A stretch of DNA of 20,895 bases from an uncultured Bacilli bacterium. Lineage in GTDB: Bacteria > Bacillota_I > Bacilli_A > RFN20 > CAG-826. A program made the translations under genes and the position numbers. The stretch is taken from assembly GCA_944358755.1 (NCBI GenBank), contig CALVRY010000006.1:1-20895 (forward strand), written 5' to 3'. Below, one piece after another: positions 8,824 to 15,320 of this stretch (its first letter is position 1; every line of letters begins with the position of its first letter). The notes under the pieces were generated by a model. The model did no database searches. It was given only the letters and a program-made list of their open reading frames with translations, and was not told the origin of the DNA.

Positions 8824-9486
8824 ATGGATTTTTATAAAATTAAAAACAAAATAAAAAGAGCATTTCACTCATTCCATATAGGAACACTTGGTGCAATCGT
8901 TTGCTCAGCACAACTTTTGCTTGAACTCTACGCTTTTGCGCTTGATTTGTTCCTGGTTGGTTTTGGAAATGACTTCACAAGTTTAATTTTTTTAGCGATA
9001 AATTGTATCTTTGATTTATATTTAGTTAGATATTTTATCACTGCAAAAGAAAATAACTCATTAGCACCAGCAAGAATTGGAATCATATTTTTGCTTATTT
9101 CAAACTATGTTCTTCCTGCAATTAGAACTGGTCTTGAGTCATTATTTTCAAACTCACTAGGTATTGCCTTATTTTCTATTATTATTTCAGGAATGGTTTT
9201 AGGTATTGTTTATTTCATTCTCTTAGTGTTAGAAAACAAAAGAATTGGTAAACATAACCACTTGATTATGGCTATTATTGGAGCTTTAATGGTTCTTTTT
9301 GGTTTGGCACAAGGCGGAACTTACATTGCTTTAGGTGCTATTTCTTTAATTGAGACCGCTGATGTACTTTATGATAGTTTATATTTTATTTATTTCTTAT
9401 TGTCTGGATTTGTAACTATTGGAATGAGCGTGATTTTCTTCTTATATCCAATCTTTGCAATTAGAGAAAATAAAAGAGGCTATTAA
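8824..9486 (+). CDS. Six-helix integral membrane protein of unknown function
   Basis: This 220-residue protein has a basic N-terminus (KIKNKIKR) and about six hydrophobic segments near residues 19-46, 52-72, 83-100, 111-136, 146-171 and 184-212. It ends in a positively charged tail. I do not recognise the family. It is the last gene of the glycoside operon: the start follows the beta-galactosidase stop by 9 bases, with GAGGA at 8813-8817 as ribosome site. The position suggests a role linked to the operon, but nothing in the sequence identifies a transporter or enzyme motif. Its stop codon overlaps the stop of the convergent YolD-like gene, and no terminator separates them. Confidence 0.75.
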   Translation: MDFYKIKNKIKRAFHSFHIGTLGAIVCSAQLLLELYAFALDLFLVGFGNDFTSLIFLAINCIFDLYLVRYFITAKENNSLAPARIGIIFLLISNYVLPAIRTGLESLFSNSLGIALFSIIISGMVLGIVYFILLVLENKRIGKHNHLIMAIIGALMVLFGLAQGGTYIALGAISLIETADVLYDSLYFIYFLLSGFVTIGMSVIFFLYPIFAIRENKRGY

Positions 9487-9812
9487 CAAATATCATCGAA
9501 TGGATTTGGATCTTCGATATCAATAATATTTCTTATTGGTAAAGAAAAATCGTCAAAATAGGCGATTTTTTTATTTTTATCTATTTTTAAAATTTTTCCT
9601 CGGTAATTATACATATATCCATCTATATATAATCTAAAATTTAAAACAGTATCAGGATAAAATTTTAAAATAGTGTCGATTTTACGAGCTTGTTCAATGC
9701 TTACTAAAGGACGTGCCGTTTTATATTTTTCATACAGCATTTTTTCAAGATATTCCTGTTGCTCTACAAGAGAAGCAAAAGGGAGCCGTTTTTTCATCCC
9801 TCTATCTGCCAT
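9483..9812 (-). CDS. YolD-like family protein
   Basis: Reading from the ATG at 9812, this 109-residue protein shows the YolD pattern: N-terminal DRGMKKRLPFASLVEQ, a central helical stretch (about 15-50), and a C-terminal beta-rich part in which a hydrophobic strand pair (VLNFRLYIDGYMYNYRGKI) leads to the closing IRNIIDIED. YolD proteins are often encoded beside Y-family (UmuC/UvrX-like) DNA polymerases in Firmicutes and are linked to SOS mutagenesis; no such polymerase is in this window, so this copy is an orphan. A start 21 bases further upstream (TTG at 9833) was rejected because the -10 box TATAAT (9827-9822) would then lie within the gene. With only 9 bases between that -10 and the ATG, and no ribosome site, the mRNA is probably leaderless. 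I see no LexA-type operator. Confidence 0.7.
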   Translation of the reverse strand: MADRGMKKRLPFASLVEQQEYLEKMLYEKYKTARPLVSIEQARKIDTILKFYPDTVLNFRLYIDGYMYNYRGKILKIDKNKKIAYFDDFSLPIRNIIDIEDPNPFDDIC

Positions 9813-9821
9813 GGTGTAAAA

Positions 9822-9827
9822 ATTATA
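9822..9827 (-). promoter_or_regulatory. -10 box of the YolD-like gene (leaderless promoter)
   Basis: TATAAT on the minus strand ends 9 bases before the ATG at 9812, so transcription should begin at or within a few bases of the start codon. No convincing -35 is seen. It faces the HAD-gene promoter across a spacer of about 100 bases. Confidence 0.55.
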
Positions 9828-9896
9828 GACCAAAAATATGTTAATTTTTAGTCTTGAAAATTGATGAAGTGATATTTTTAAATTTAAATAATCTTG

Positions 9897-9902
9897 TATA
9901 AT
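9897..9902 (+). promoter_or_regulatory. -10 box of the HAD phosphatase gene (leaderless promoter)
   Basis: A perfect TATAAT ends 9 bases before the ATG at 9912. There is no Shine-Dalgarno in between (TAGTGCGTT), so the transcript is probably leaderless or nearly so. No good -35 at 16-18 bp spacing. Confidence 0.6.
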
Positions 9903-9911
9903 TAGTGCGTT

Positions 9912-10718
9912 ATGAGACTTTTTGCTTTTGATGTTGATGGAACTTTAATTAATGGAAACATTAAATTAAATGAATTACTTAAAAATCGATTAAACGAAAT
10001 CTTAAAAAATGGGGATGTTATTGCAATTGCTAGTGGAAGACCATATAAAGGAATTATGCAAATTTTAAATCAACTTGATTCAGGTTTAAAATTTTGTCTT
10101 TGTGCTAATGGAAATTTAGTAACGGATATTAATGGCAAAGAACTCTATATTACTGGTTTAAAAATGAAGGATTATTACGATTTTGTCGATAATCATCAAG
10201 ATATTTTTAAAAATAAGACAAGCAATATCTATTGTTATACAACACATAGAATCGCTTATCTTAAAAGTAATGCATGGATAAAATTTGAAAGAAAAGCTAA
10301 CGATTATTTTGAAGGTGTTGATTTAAGAAAAAATCGACTTCCTGATGATTATCATATTCTAAAATTTATGATAGCTTCGCTTCCAAAAAGAAGTAAAAAT
10401 TTTGATGAAAAACATATATTAGAATCAGAAAAAGAGAAATATAACATTTTAAGAACTTCACCTTATTTTTTAGAATTTATTAATAAAAATAGTGATAAAG
10501 CCGATGCAATTGAGTTTTTGAGAAATTATTTAAATATAGAAAAAGAATGCGTATATACATTTGGCGATAGTGGAAATGATGTAAAGATGATTAAAGATTT
10601 CAATGGTGTAGCAATGGGTAACGCTTCAGAAGAGTGTAAAAGAGTCGCAAAATTTGTTACAAAGAGTGTTGATGAAAACGGCGTAATTTACGCTCTTGAT
10701 AATTTTGTTAAGTTTTAA
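9912..10718 (+). CDS. Cof-type HAD-IIB family hydrolase (sugar-phosphate phosphatase-like)
   Basis: This 268-residue protein has the four HAD motifs: FDVDGTL (6-12, nucleophile Asp7 and Asp9), ASGR (40-43), the motif III lysine Lys196 in NSDKADAI, and GDSGND (218-223) for Mg2+. The large insert between motifs II and III is the C2B cap of the Cof/YidA/YbiV group, whose members dephosphorylate sugar phosphates, FMN or similar small phosphoesters. The physiological substrate cannot be told from sequence. It is cytoplasmic and stands alone: it is divergent from the YolD-like gene, and the following gene is on the other strand. The start codon has no ribosome site and lies 10 bases after a -10 box, implying a leaderless mRNA. 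Confidence 0.9.
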   Translation: MRLFAFDVDGTLINGNIKLNELLKNRLNEILKNGDVIAIASGRPYKGIMQILNQLDSGLKFCLCANGNLVTDINGKELYITGLKMKDYYDFVDNHQDIFKNKTSNIYCYTTHRIAYLKSNAWIKFERKANDYFEGVDLRKNRLPDDYHILKFMIASLPKRSKNFDEKHILESEKEKYNILRTSPYFLEFINKNSDKADAIEFLRNYLNIEKECVYTFGDSGNDVKMIKDFNGVAMGNASEECKRVAKFVTKSVDENGVIYALDNFVKF

Positions 10719-10743
10719 AAATAAATAATATTATTAAAAAAAC

Positions 10744-10818
10744 ATATACTTTTTTAATTTTTTCTAGGTAATTTTCAATATTTCTAGGATTTTTTTCAAA
10801 AAGTATATATTTTTTAAA
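10744..10818. repeat. Intergenic AT-rich repeat element, copy B
   Basis: Contains the core TCAAAAAGTA-N4-TTTTTTAAA at 10796-10818, identical outside the N4 to copies A and D. A second, inverted half (ATATACTTTTTTAATTTTTT, from 10744) makes the whole an inverted repeat with CTAGG boundaries at 10764-10768 and 10784-10788. The segment CTAGGTAaTTTTcAA is shared with copy A. It fills the space between two convergent genes (HAD and DegV). Not coding. Confidence 0.7.
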
Positions 10819-10841
10819 AAAAGTCTGCAAAAATTGATTTT

Positions 10842-10871
10842 TTTAATAAAAAAACTCCGTGATTTCGGAGT
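10842..10871 (-). terminator. Rho-independent terminator of the DegV-like gene
   Basis: On the minus strand a perfect 6-bp stem ACTCCG / CGGAGT (10871-10854) with a 6-base loop is followed by a run of seven or more T. It lies about 27 bases beyond the stop codon of the DegV-like gene. Confidence 0.85.
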
Positions 10872-10872
10872 C

Positions 10873-10895
10873 AAACCAAGTCAGTATTGGTTTTT
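10873..10895 (+). terminator. Possible plus-strand terminator for the HAD gene
   Basis: A 7-bp stem AAACCAA / TTGGTTT with a 7-base loop runs into TTTTT on the plus strand, so it could stop transcripts of the HAD gene coming through the repeat element. The stem is weak. The same hairpin lies in the 3' region of the convergent DegV-like mRNA. Confidence 0.4.
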
Positions 10896-10897
10896 AA

Positions 10898-11761
10898 TTA
10901 AAGCTTTTTACAAACAGCGCAAGCTAATACACCAGGACCAACATGTGTTGCAATTGATAAAGAAAGTGTATTTAAGATAATATTTTCTTCTTTTATACCT
11001 AAAGCTTTTGCATATTCTTTTCTAAATTCAAAACACTCTTCATAATCATGGGTATAAGCCATTTCAAATTCAAGTTGATCAAATGGAATATCTTTATATT
11101 TTGTAGCAATGTCATTTTTAATTGCATCAATAATAATTTGTTTAGCTTTTTTAACGCCAAGTGCTTTTTTATAAGCGTCCAATTTTTGACCAAAGATTGC
11201 TAAAACAGGTTTGATGTGTAAAGCTGAACCTAAAGCGGCGCCAGCAGGAGTGACTCTTCCGCCTTTTTTAAGATATTTTAATGTATCAACCATTAAATAA
11301 ATTGAAGAATTGTGTGCCTCGTTTTCTAAGATTTTGACGATTTCTTCGGCAGTTTTTCCTTGTTTAATAAGGTTAAGTGCGTCCATGACAGATCTTCTTA
11401 AAGTAACACTAATTCTATGGTTATCAACTACAAAAACTTTATTTGGATAAGAAGTAGCAAGTGATTTTGCGTTGCTGCACTCTTCACTTAAGCCACTGCT
11501 CATTGGAATTTGAATAACTTGATCATAATCTTTTAATAATGTATCCCGCATTTCGAGCATTTGACCAGGTGCTGGTTGAGATGTTTTAATATCAGCATCT
11601 TTTTCCATTAAATCGTAGAAAATTTCTTCAGTAAAATCTTCTCCTTGAAATTTGGTTTCGCCATTAACAATAACCGGCATTTTAATAATATATATACCTA
11701 ATTGCTCAATCTCCTCTTTAGAGAATCCAGCATTATCATCAGTAACAATTGCGATTTTCAT
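10898..11761 (-). CDS. DegV family protein, FakB-like fatty-acid-binding subunit
   Basis: This 287-residue protein begins MKIAIVTDDNAGF, the DegV start pattern (usually TDSTAD). It has TSQPAPG (60-66), the IPMSSGLS loop (85-92) and the DTLKYLKKGGR segment typical of the family. C-terminally SIATHVGPG corresponds to the conserved H.GPG motif near the acyl carboxylate site. The family binds a fatty acid and presents it to the kinase FakA for acyl-phosphate synthesis in phospholipid metabolism. No complete FakA gene is in the window, but a free-standing homologue of the FakA middle domain is encoded at 18006. The gene is monocistronic, with ribosome site GGAGGG just before the ATG and its own terminator. 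Calling it FakB rather than just DegV is inference. Confidence 0.9.
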   Translation of the reverse strand: MKIAIVTDDNAGFSKEEIEQLGIYIIKMPVIVNGETKFQGEDFTEEIFYDLMEKDADIKTSQPAPGQMLEMRDTLLKDYDQVIQIPMSSGLSEECSNAKSLATSYPNKVFVVDNHRISVTLRRSVMDALNLIKQGKTAEEIVKILENEAHNSSIYLMVDTLKYLKKGGRVTPAGAALGSALHIKPVLAIFGQKLDAYKKALGVKKAKQIIIDAIKNDIATKYKDIPFDQLEFEMAYTHDYEECFEFRKEYAKALGIKEENIILNTLSLSIATHVGPGVLACAVCKKL

Positions 11762-11812
11762 AAGTTTCCCTCCACGCTCAAAAGTCTATCATAACATTAA
11801 AAAAAGATAAAT

Positions 11813-11900
11813 CTAGTAAATAAAACTAGGTTTTTTCCGGAATATCTAAAGAATTTTTAAAATTTTCTAAGAAAATATACAAAAAGTGGTTTTTTTAATC
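11813..11900. repeat. Degenerate copy C of the intergenic AT-rich repeat
   Basis: Between the divergent DegV and macrodomain genes, ACAAAAAGTGG is followed directly by a run of T and AA (about 11879-11898). This resembles the core of copies A, B and D but with a shortened spacer. A preceding CTAGGTTTTTTCC recalls the CTAGG flank of the others. A small CTAGT/ACTAG inverted repeat starts the segment. Similarity is weaker than among A, B and D. Confidence 0.4.
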
Positions 11901-11920
11901 AAATAAAATAGAAATTTTTG

Positions 11921-11949
11921 TGACTACTAGATATTGTAAATGATATAAT
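11921..11949 (+). promoter_or_regulatory. Promoter of the macrodomain gene
   Basis: A perfect -10 TATAAT (11944-11949) lies 17 bp after a -35-like TGACTA (11921-11926). A ribosome site AAAGGAG (11961-11967) follows, 6 bases before the ATG at 11974. Confidence 0.65.
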
Positions 11950-11973
11950 TTTTGTGCTTTAAAGGAGTGAGAT

Positions 11974-12879
11974 ATGCCATTTTATTTTACAAAAGGAGAT
12001 TTAGTTAACGCTAAGTGTGATGCAATCGTTAATGCAAGCAACGTTAATTTAAAAATGGTCGAAGGCGTAGGGAGAGCAATATTTCATAAAGCTGGAGACA
12101 AAGAATTAACTAATGCATGCAAACAAATTGGTCATTGTGATGTCGGAAGTGCGGTTATCACACCAAGTTTTAATCTTACAAACACAAAAGCAATTATTCA
12201 TGCTGTTGGACCTATTTATATTAATGGAAAACATGGCGAAGAACAAAATTTAAGAAAAACTTATCAAAGTGTTTTTAAAATTGCACTTGAAAACAATTTT
12301 AAAACATTGGCTTTTCCTTTATTAAGTGGCGAATTTAATTATCCTTTAAGGGAATGTTACGAAATAGCCGAGGATGAAATTAAAAGATTTTTGACAGATC
12401 ATAGCGACTATAAAATTTATATGATCCTTTTTAAAAATTTTCCAGAAAATATTAGTGAAGATGAACAAGAAAAACTTTCTAAATATGTGTTAAAAAATTT
12501 TAAAACTAATATTAATGGGAATCATGTTGAAATTAAAACAAACGAAAAATTTATTGAAACAATTCGTGAAATTCAAAATAAGAAAGCTGTTTCTGATGAA
12601 GAATTAGCGTTAAAGAGCAACTTTACAGTTGAAGATTTTGAATTAATTATGACACCATCAAAAAATATTCCTTCTAAAAATATTTGTTGTGCTTTAGCCG
12701 TTGGCCTTAAAGCAAACGAACAGGAGTTTGATAAAATCATAAATTCAATTGGGTATTCTTCTATAAAAGATGATATGGTAGGACTTGTAACATCTTATTA
12801 TCTCTCTAAAGGGGAATATGACATTTACAAAGCTAATTGCGCTTTGTTTAACTACGAAGTTAAACCTTTAGGTTTATAA
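11974..12879 (+). CDS. Macrodomain protein with C-terminal HTH-like domain
   Basis: This 301-residue protein has two parts. Residues 1-150 are a macrodomain (KGDLVNAKCDAIVNASN, ACKQIGHCDVGSAVITPSF, IIHAVGP), the fold that binds ADP-ribose and, in many members, removes ADP-ribose or acetyl groups. Residues about 190-300 form a helical domain (VSDEELALKSNFTVEDFELI, PSKNICCALAVGLKANEQEFD, then GEYDIYKANCALFNYEVKPLG) resembling the XRE/HTH-like extension found after macrodomains in other Firmicutes. Two binding loops are atypical: the usual GGG-V phosphate loop reads MVEGVG (28-33), and the SSGIYGYP-type loop reads LSGEFNYP (117-124), one residue short. Ligand affinity or specificity may therefore differ. 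It stands alone with its own promoter and a good ribosome site. The domain call is firm; the enzymatic activity is not. Confidence 0.85.
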   Translation: MPFYFTKGDLVNAKCDAIVNASNVNLKMVEGVGRAIFHKAGDKELTNACKQIGHCDVGSAVITPSFNLTNTKAIIHAVGPIYINGKHGEEQNLRKTYQSVFKIALENNFKTLAFPLLSGEFNYPLRECYEIAEDEIKRFLTDHSDYKIYMILFKNFPENISEDEQEKLSKYVLKNFKTNINGNHVEIKTNEKFIETIREIQNKKAVSDEELALKSNFTVEDFELIMTPSKNIPSKNICCALAVGLKANEQEFDKIINSIGYSSIKDDMVGLVTSYYLSKGEYDIYKANCALFNYEVKPLGL

Positions 12880-12966
12880 AAATTTATATATTTATTATAA
12901 AATTTTAAAGAAATTACTTATTTAATTTATATAAGTTTCGTTTTTATTATCCGTTTTAAAAATATA

Positions 12967-12989
12967 ATAGTGATAATAATTATCACTAT
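12967..12989. promoter_or_regulatory. Perfect palindromic operator upstream of the TrmB-like regulator
   Basis: Two exact 11-bp arms (ATAGTGATAAT and its complement) flank a single central A. The palindrome abuts the -35 box at 12989-12994. The position suggests repression by steric block, most simply autoregulation by the TrmB-like protein encoded just downstream. Confidence 0.7.
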
Positions 12990-13016
12990 CGACAATTAAA
13001 ATAATGTTTTTATAAT
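12989..13016 (+). promoter_or_regulatory. Promoter of the regulator-transporter-SGNH operon
   Basis: -35 TCGACA (12989-12994) and -10 TATAAT (13011-13016) are spaced by 16 bp. The -10 ends 8 bases before the ATG at 13025 and there is no ribosome site, so the transcript is probably leaderless. Confidence 0.7.
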
Positions 13017-13024
13017 TAATTTTG

Positions 13025-13924
13025 ATGAATGAAGAAAATATTTCTAAAAATTTTGATTTTTTGACAAACATTGGACTAACCTTAAATGAATCCAGAGTAT
13101 ATTTAACTTTGCTTAAATATGGCGAGTTAAATGGGTATGAAACAAGCAAATTTTCGGGTGTATCTCGTTCCTTGGTTTATGATGTTTTAGAAAGATTGGT
13201 AAATAAAGGCTTTGTTTTGAAGTCGACCTCCAAAAATAATGTTTATAAAGCGCTAGATTATGAAAAATTAATTGAGAAAATTAATCAGGCAAATCAATAT
13301 AATTTATTAATTGCGAAAGAAAAGCTTAAAGATGCATCAATCGAAGAGAAAGAAAGCGAATTAATTTTTAACATCAAAGGATTTGACAATTTTATATTTA
13401 AGGCAAAAAGTTTAATTTCAAATGCAAAAAAAGAAATTTCTCTCTCATTATGGAGTAGCGAATTCAATCTGATTAAAGATGAACTAGGTGAAGCAATCAA
13501 AAAAGGTATTAAAGTATACATTTTTTCTTTTGAAGACATTGTTTTAAATGGCGCTTTTATTTTTTCTTATAAAATTTCTAATCCCGAGAAACTCTTTCCT
13601 TATCGAAGAGCGACAATAATAGTAGATAATAATGAAACTTTATTAGGTGAAAATATGGGAGAAAAAAGTATCTCTACTTATACTAAAAACCATGCGGTTA
13701 CATCGCTCGCAACAGATGAAATTGTGCTTAATATTTTCCGGTATAAATTAATTTTAAGTTATGGACTTTTAGAAAAATGTTCAAGTTCTGAAAGTTTTTT
13801 AGGAGTTTTAAACTATTTAAAAGAAAAAATGAACATTGACGAAAATATGACAAAAAATTTCATGGTTTTTGATTTTCAATTTGGAGGAAGCAAAAATGGA
13901 AACGTCAAAAATAGAAAAGATTAA
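13025..13924 (+). CDS. TrmB-family-like transcriptional regulator
   Basis: Read from the ATG at 13025, this is a 299-residue protein. The N-terminal winged helix-turn-helix (about 11-70: LTLNESRVYLTLLKYGELNGYE, then GVSRSLVYDVLERLVNKGFV) is typical of the TrmB sugar-responsive regulators. The rest (about 105-260, with ISLSLWSSEF and ATIIVDNNETLLGEN) resembles the PLD-like effector domain of that family. Such proteins bind sugars and control transporter genes. Here the gene lies directly upstream of an MFS carrier (29-base overlap) and an SGNH hydrolase gene, which fits local control. A TTG one codon earlier (13022) is possible but unnecessary. The -10 box sits 8 bases before the ATG without a ribosome site, and a perfect palindrome covers the upstream promoter edge, suggesting autoregulation. 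Effector unknown. Confidence 0.8.
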   Translation: MNEENISKNFDFLTNIGLTLNESRVYLTLLKYGELNGYETSKFSGVSRSLVYDVLERLVNKGFVLKSTSKNNVYKALDYEKLIEKINQANQYNLLIAKEKLKDASIEEKESELIFNIKGFDNFIFKAKSLISNAKKEISLSLWSSEFNLIKDELGEAIKKGIKVYIFSFEDIVLNGAFIFSYKISNPEKLFPYRRATIIVDNNETLLGENMGEKSISTYTKNHAVTSLATDEIVLNIFRYKLILSYGLLEKCSSSESFLGVLNYLKEKMNIDENMTKNFMVFDFQFGGSKNGNVKNRKD

Positions 13925-15320
13925 AATACGAGAAGCAAAAGAATTGAAAAGAAGAGAAAAGCAGTTTCAATTTAAAGAAAACAAGTTTTATTTGATTTAT
14001 CTTTTTATGATATTGTCGCTTGTTTTTATTACTGATGAAATAGCTTCTACAATTTCGATTCAATTTCAATCAAATATTGTTAATGAGTTTTTCGTTAATA
14101 ATATGGGGCTAAGTTATGGAGAGGGGCTTTCAATATTTTCGGCTTTAGGTTTTATTACTTATCCTATTTCTTTATTGATGGTAATTTATAGGCCTTTAGC
14201 AGACCGATTTGGAAGAAAACCTTTCCTTATAATTAATACTTTTTGTATGGCACTTGGCCTATTTATAGTTTATCTTTCTAGAGAAATTGTTGTTTATATG
14301 ATAGGCGGAACCTTAATGGGATTTATGGTTTCTCACGACATGCAAGCTGTTTATATTTTGGAATGTAGCGATGAAAAAAGCCGAGCAAGAAATTATTCAA
14401 TAGTTAAATCAATTGCCATTTTAGGAACTCTCCTTATTCCTTTATTAAGAGAAACTTTAATGCAAAACATCAGTTCCAAATGGCATTTAGTATATTTAGT
14501 TCCAGCAATTATTGGTTTTATATTATCGTTTGTAGCTCTTCTTTGTGCTAAAGAAACGCATACATTTTTAACAAACAGAATTAAATATTTAAAAACTCCA
14601 TATGAAGTTAGAGAAAAAGAAAGTAAAGAAGAAAAATTGAATAATGCCCAAGGCGGAATTATTAATGGTGTAAAATTTGCTTTTAAGCATCATCAATTAA
14701 GATGGTTAATAATTGCTTGCGTTTTCTTTTATTTTGCTTCTTTAGCAACCTCGACTTATAACACGGTTATGGCTGAATCAGCAGAGATGAGTGAACAAGA
14801 AATAACATATGCACTATATCTTTATCCTGTAGGTAACGCGCTAGCTACTTTTGTAAGTGGTTTTGTTTCTGATAAATTTGGTAGAAAAACAACAATTATA
14901 GCAATGGGTAGTGCATCTTTGGTTTGCTATAGCTTATTTATTGCTTCTTCAATGCTTTCTTGGACGCCATTTCTTACTGGTTTTGCTATTGGAGGATTTA
15001 TGGGATGCTATTGGGGAGCTGGTGATACGATTGGATCTATCATGTTTTCTGAGTCATCACCAACGAATCTTAGATCTTCGATAACTGTAATTAATACTTT
15101 ACTTAATGGAGTAATTGGTGGAGTGGCTTCTATTATTTCGATGATTGTTGTTCCACTTATACCTGAATCTGCATTTGGATATTTCTATTTGTGTTTGACA
15201 ATACCTGGCTTAGTTGGAGCGGTTATTGTCATGTTTAAATGTGTTGGAGAAACTAAAGGATTAGATTTAACTAAAGTTACCGGATTAGAATGGGATAAAA
15301 AGAAAGGGGAAAATAAATAA
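13896..15320 (+). CDS. MFS transporter, sugar-porter-like
   Basis: This 474-residue membrane protein has about 12 hydrophobic segments in two halves, joined by a charged central loop (about 225-255). Each half has the MFS A-motif: RPLADRFGRKPF (99-110) and GFVSDKFGRKTT (322-333). The ETKGLDL near the C-terminus recalls the PETKG motif that closes sugar porters. A highly charged N-terminal extension of about 30 residues (lysine/arginine/glutamate-rich) precedes the first helix. The start is set by GGAGGA (13883-13888), 7 bases before the ATG at 13896; an in-frame TTG at 13869 lacks a ribosome site. It overlaps the regulator gene by 29 bases and the SGNH gene by one base (TAATG). Likely imports a sugar or glycoside recognised by the TrmB-like regulator; substrate unknown. 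Confidence 0.85.
   Translation: METSKIEKIKIREAKELKRREKQFQFKENKFYLIYLFMILSLVFITDEIASTISIQFQSNIVNEFFVNNMGLSYGEGLSIFSALGFITYPISLLMVIYRPLADRFGRKPFLIINTFCMALGLFIVYLSREIVVYMIGGTLMGFMVSHDMQAVYILECSDEKSRARNYSIVKSIAILGTLLIPLLRETLMQNISSKWHLVYLVPAIIGFILSFVALLCAKETHTFLTNRIKYLKTPYEVREKESKEEKLNNAQGGIINGVKFAFKHHQLRWLIIACVFFYFASLATSTYNTVMAESAEMSEQEITYALYLYPVGNALATFVSGFVSDKFGRKTTIIAMGSASLVCYSLFIASSMLSWTPFLTGFAIGGFMGCYWGAGDTIGSIMFSESSPTNLRSSITVINTLLNGVIGGVASIISMIVVPLIPESAFGYFYLCLTIPGLVGAVIVMFKCVGETKGLDLTKVTGLEWDKKKGENK

Noticed and set aside
9813..9833. TTG-initiated seven-residue extension of the YolD-like protein
   Set aside because: It would place the -10 box TATAAT inside the coding region; the family start pattern begins at the ATG.
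9813..9911. LexA/SOS box for the YolD-like gene
   Set aside because: No CGAAC-N4-GTTCG-like palindrome is found in the divergent spacer.
12916..12936. ACTTAT/ATAAGT inverted repeat after the macrodomain gene as terminator or operator
   Set aside because: The arms are only 6 bp with a 9-base loop in A/T-rich DNA; not distinguishable from chance.
13022..13024. TTG one codon before the ATG as start of the TrmB-like gene
   Set aside because: The adjacent ATG is a better start codon and lies at the expected transcription start; the TTG adds only one residue.
12922..13149. 75-codon minus-strand frame across the TrmB-like promoter
   Set aside because: It crosses the operator and promoter and the conserved HTH coding region; no ribosome site.
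13869..13895. TTG-initiated N-terminal extension of the MFS carrier
   Set aside because: The ATG at 13896 has a GGAGGA site 7 bases upstream, while the TTG has none.
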